Positions 5,329 to 5,576 of a DNA stretch of 5,576 bases are shown here, in pieces (the first letter of the stretch is position 1; the number at the start of each line of letters is the position of its first letter). The notes below the pieces were generated by a model. That model searched no databases, had not been told where the DNA came from, and saw only the letters and a list, made by a program, of their open reading frames with translations. This DNA is from Verrucomicrobiales bacterium. GTDB lineage: Bacteria > Verrucomicrobiota > Verrucomicrobiia > Limisphaerales > UBA1100. The stretch lies in contig DPAW01000175.1 of the NCBI GenBank assembly GCA_003517285.1, positions 1 through 5,576 of the forward strand, given 5' to 3'. A program made the position numbers and the translations under genes.

Positions 5329-5576
5329 ATGCGCTTTCTTTTTTCGTTGTTGATGGTGTGTGGCGTTTTGCAGGCGGCTGAACAGGCTGACCGACCAAAC
5401 ATATTGTGGATCACGGCTGAGGACATGAGTCCAGTGCTTGGATGTTACGGGGACAAGTTTGCCATCACCCCGAACATTGACCAGTTAGCGAAGGAGAGCG
5501 TGCGGTACACGAAGGCGTTTGCCAGTGCGCCGGTGTGTTCGCCTTCGCGTTCGTGCCTGATCACCGGGTGTTATCC
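5329..5576 (+). CDS. Type I sulfatase, N-terminal fragment (divergent gene)
   Basis: An open frame from ATG at 5329 runs off the right edge after 82 whole codons. Residues 1-17 are a signal peptide (MRFLFSLLMVCGVLQAA). NILWITAEDMSP (24-35) is the first strand and metal site of a sulfatase, and CSPSR (70-74) is the formylglycine signature, followed by the usual S-x-L-I-T-G. The first metal pair is E31-D32 rather than D-D, as I recall for a large bacterial subfamily with the NILWI-x-x-ED-x-SP-x-LGCYGD pattern. Some of these are labelled heparan N-sulfatase-like, but the substrate is unknown. AGGGG lies only 1 nt before the ATG, too close for an ideal ribosome site; the next in-frame ATG at 5353 would cut the signal peptide. 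The gene is transcribed away from the esterase cluster. The C-terminal part, with the remaining catalytic residues, is outside the window. Confidence 0.93.
   Translation, partial: MRFLFSLLMVCGVLQAAEQADRPNILWITAEDMSPVLGCYGDKFAITPNIDQLAKESVRYTKAFASAPVCSPSRSCLITGCY

Overview
The window looks like part of a polysaccharide-degradation (sulfatase) locus from a Planctomycetota or Verrucomicrobiota bacterium. The case rests on gene content. There are three type I sulfatases and one sialate O-acetylesterase, all with export signals. The start of a planctomycete-type cytochrome c (PSD1/DUF1549/DUF1553-type) gene lies at the left edge. One sulfatase carries a C-terminal domain resembling the beta domain of von Hippel-Lindau (VHL) protein. 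The exact phylum cannot be settled from 5.6 kb.

Layout, right to left. A divergent promoter region of 77 nt (5252-5328) separates a plus-strand sulfatase (5329 to the window end, 3' truncated) from a minus-strand cluster. The cluster reads: sialate O-acetylesterase (3533-5251), arylsulfatase A-like sulfatase (1946-3493, after a 39-nt gap), then iduronate-2-sulfatase-like sulfatase with the VHL-like tail (228-1940, after a 5-nt gap). These three are very probably one operon. After a 114-nt gap holding a good -10 box, a fourth minus-strand gene starts at 113 and runs off the left edge.

How the genes fit together (inference). The esterase would remove O-acetyl groups, and the sulfatases would remove different sulfate esters from an acetylated, sulfated glycan outside the cytoplasm. 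Candidates are algal sulfated polysaccharides, glycosaminoglycans or mucin-like glycans. All three sulfatases have the C-x-P-S/T-R signature, so they need a formylglycine-generating enzyme encoded elsewhere. No glycoside hydrolase, lyase, transporter or regulator is present, so the substrate cannot be named.

Most noteworthy points: (1) the VHL-beta-like domain fused to the sulfatase, which keeps the three aromatic positions of the VHL hydroxyproline pocket; (2) a 7-bp hairpin that buries the start codon of the middle gene; (3) an 8-bp inverted repeat with 21-bp centre spacing in the divergent promoter region; (4) corrected start sites for the esterase and the divergent sulfatase. No RNA genes, CRISPR arrays, insertion sequences or phage genes were seen.
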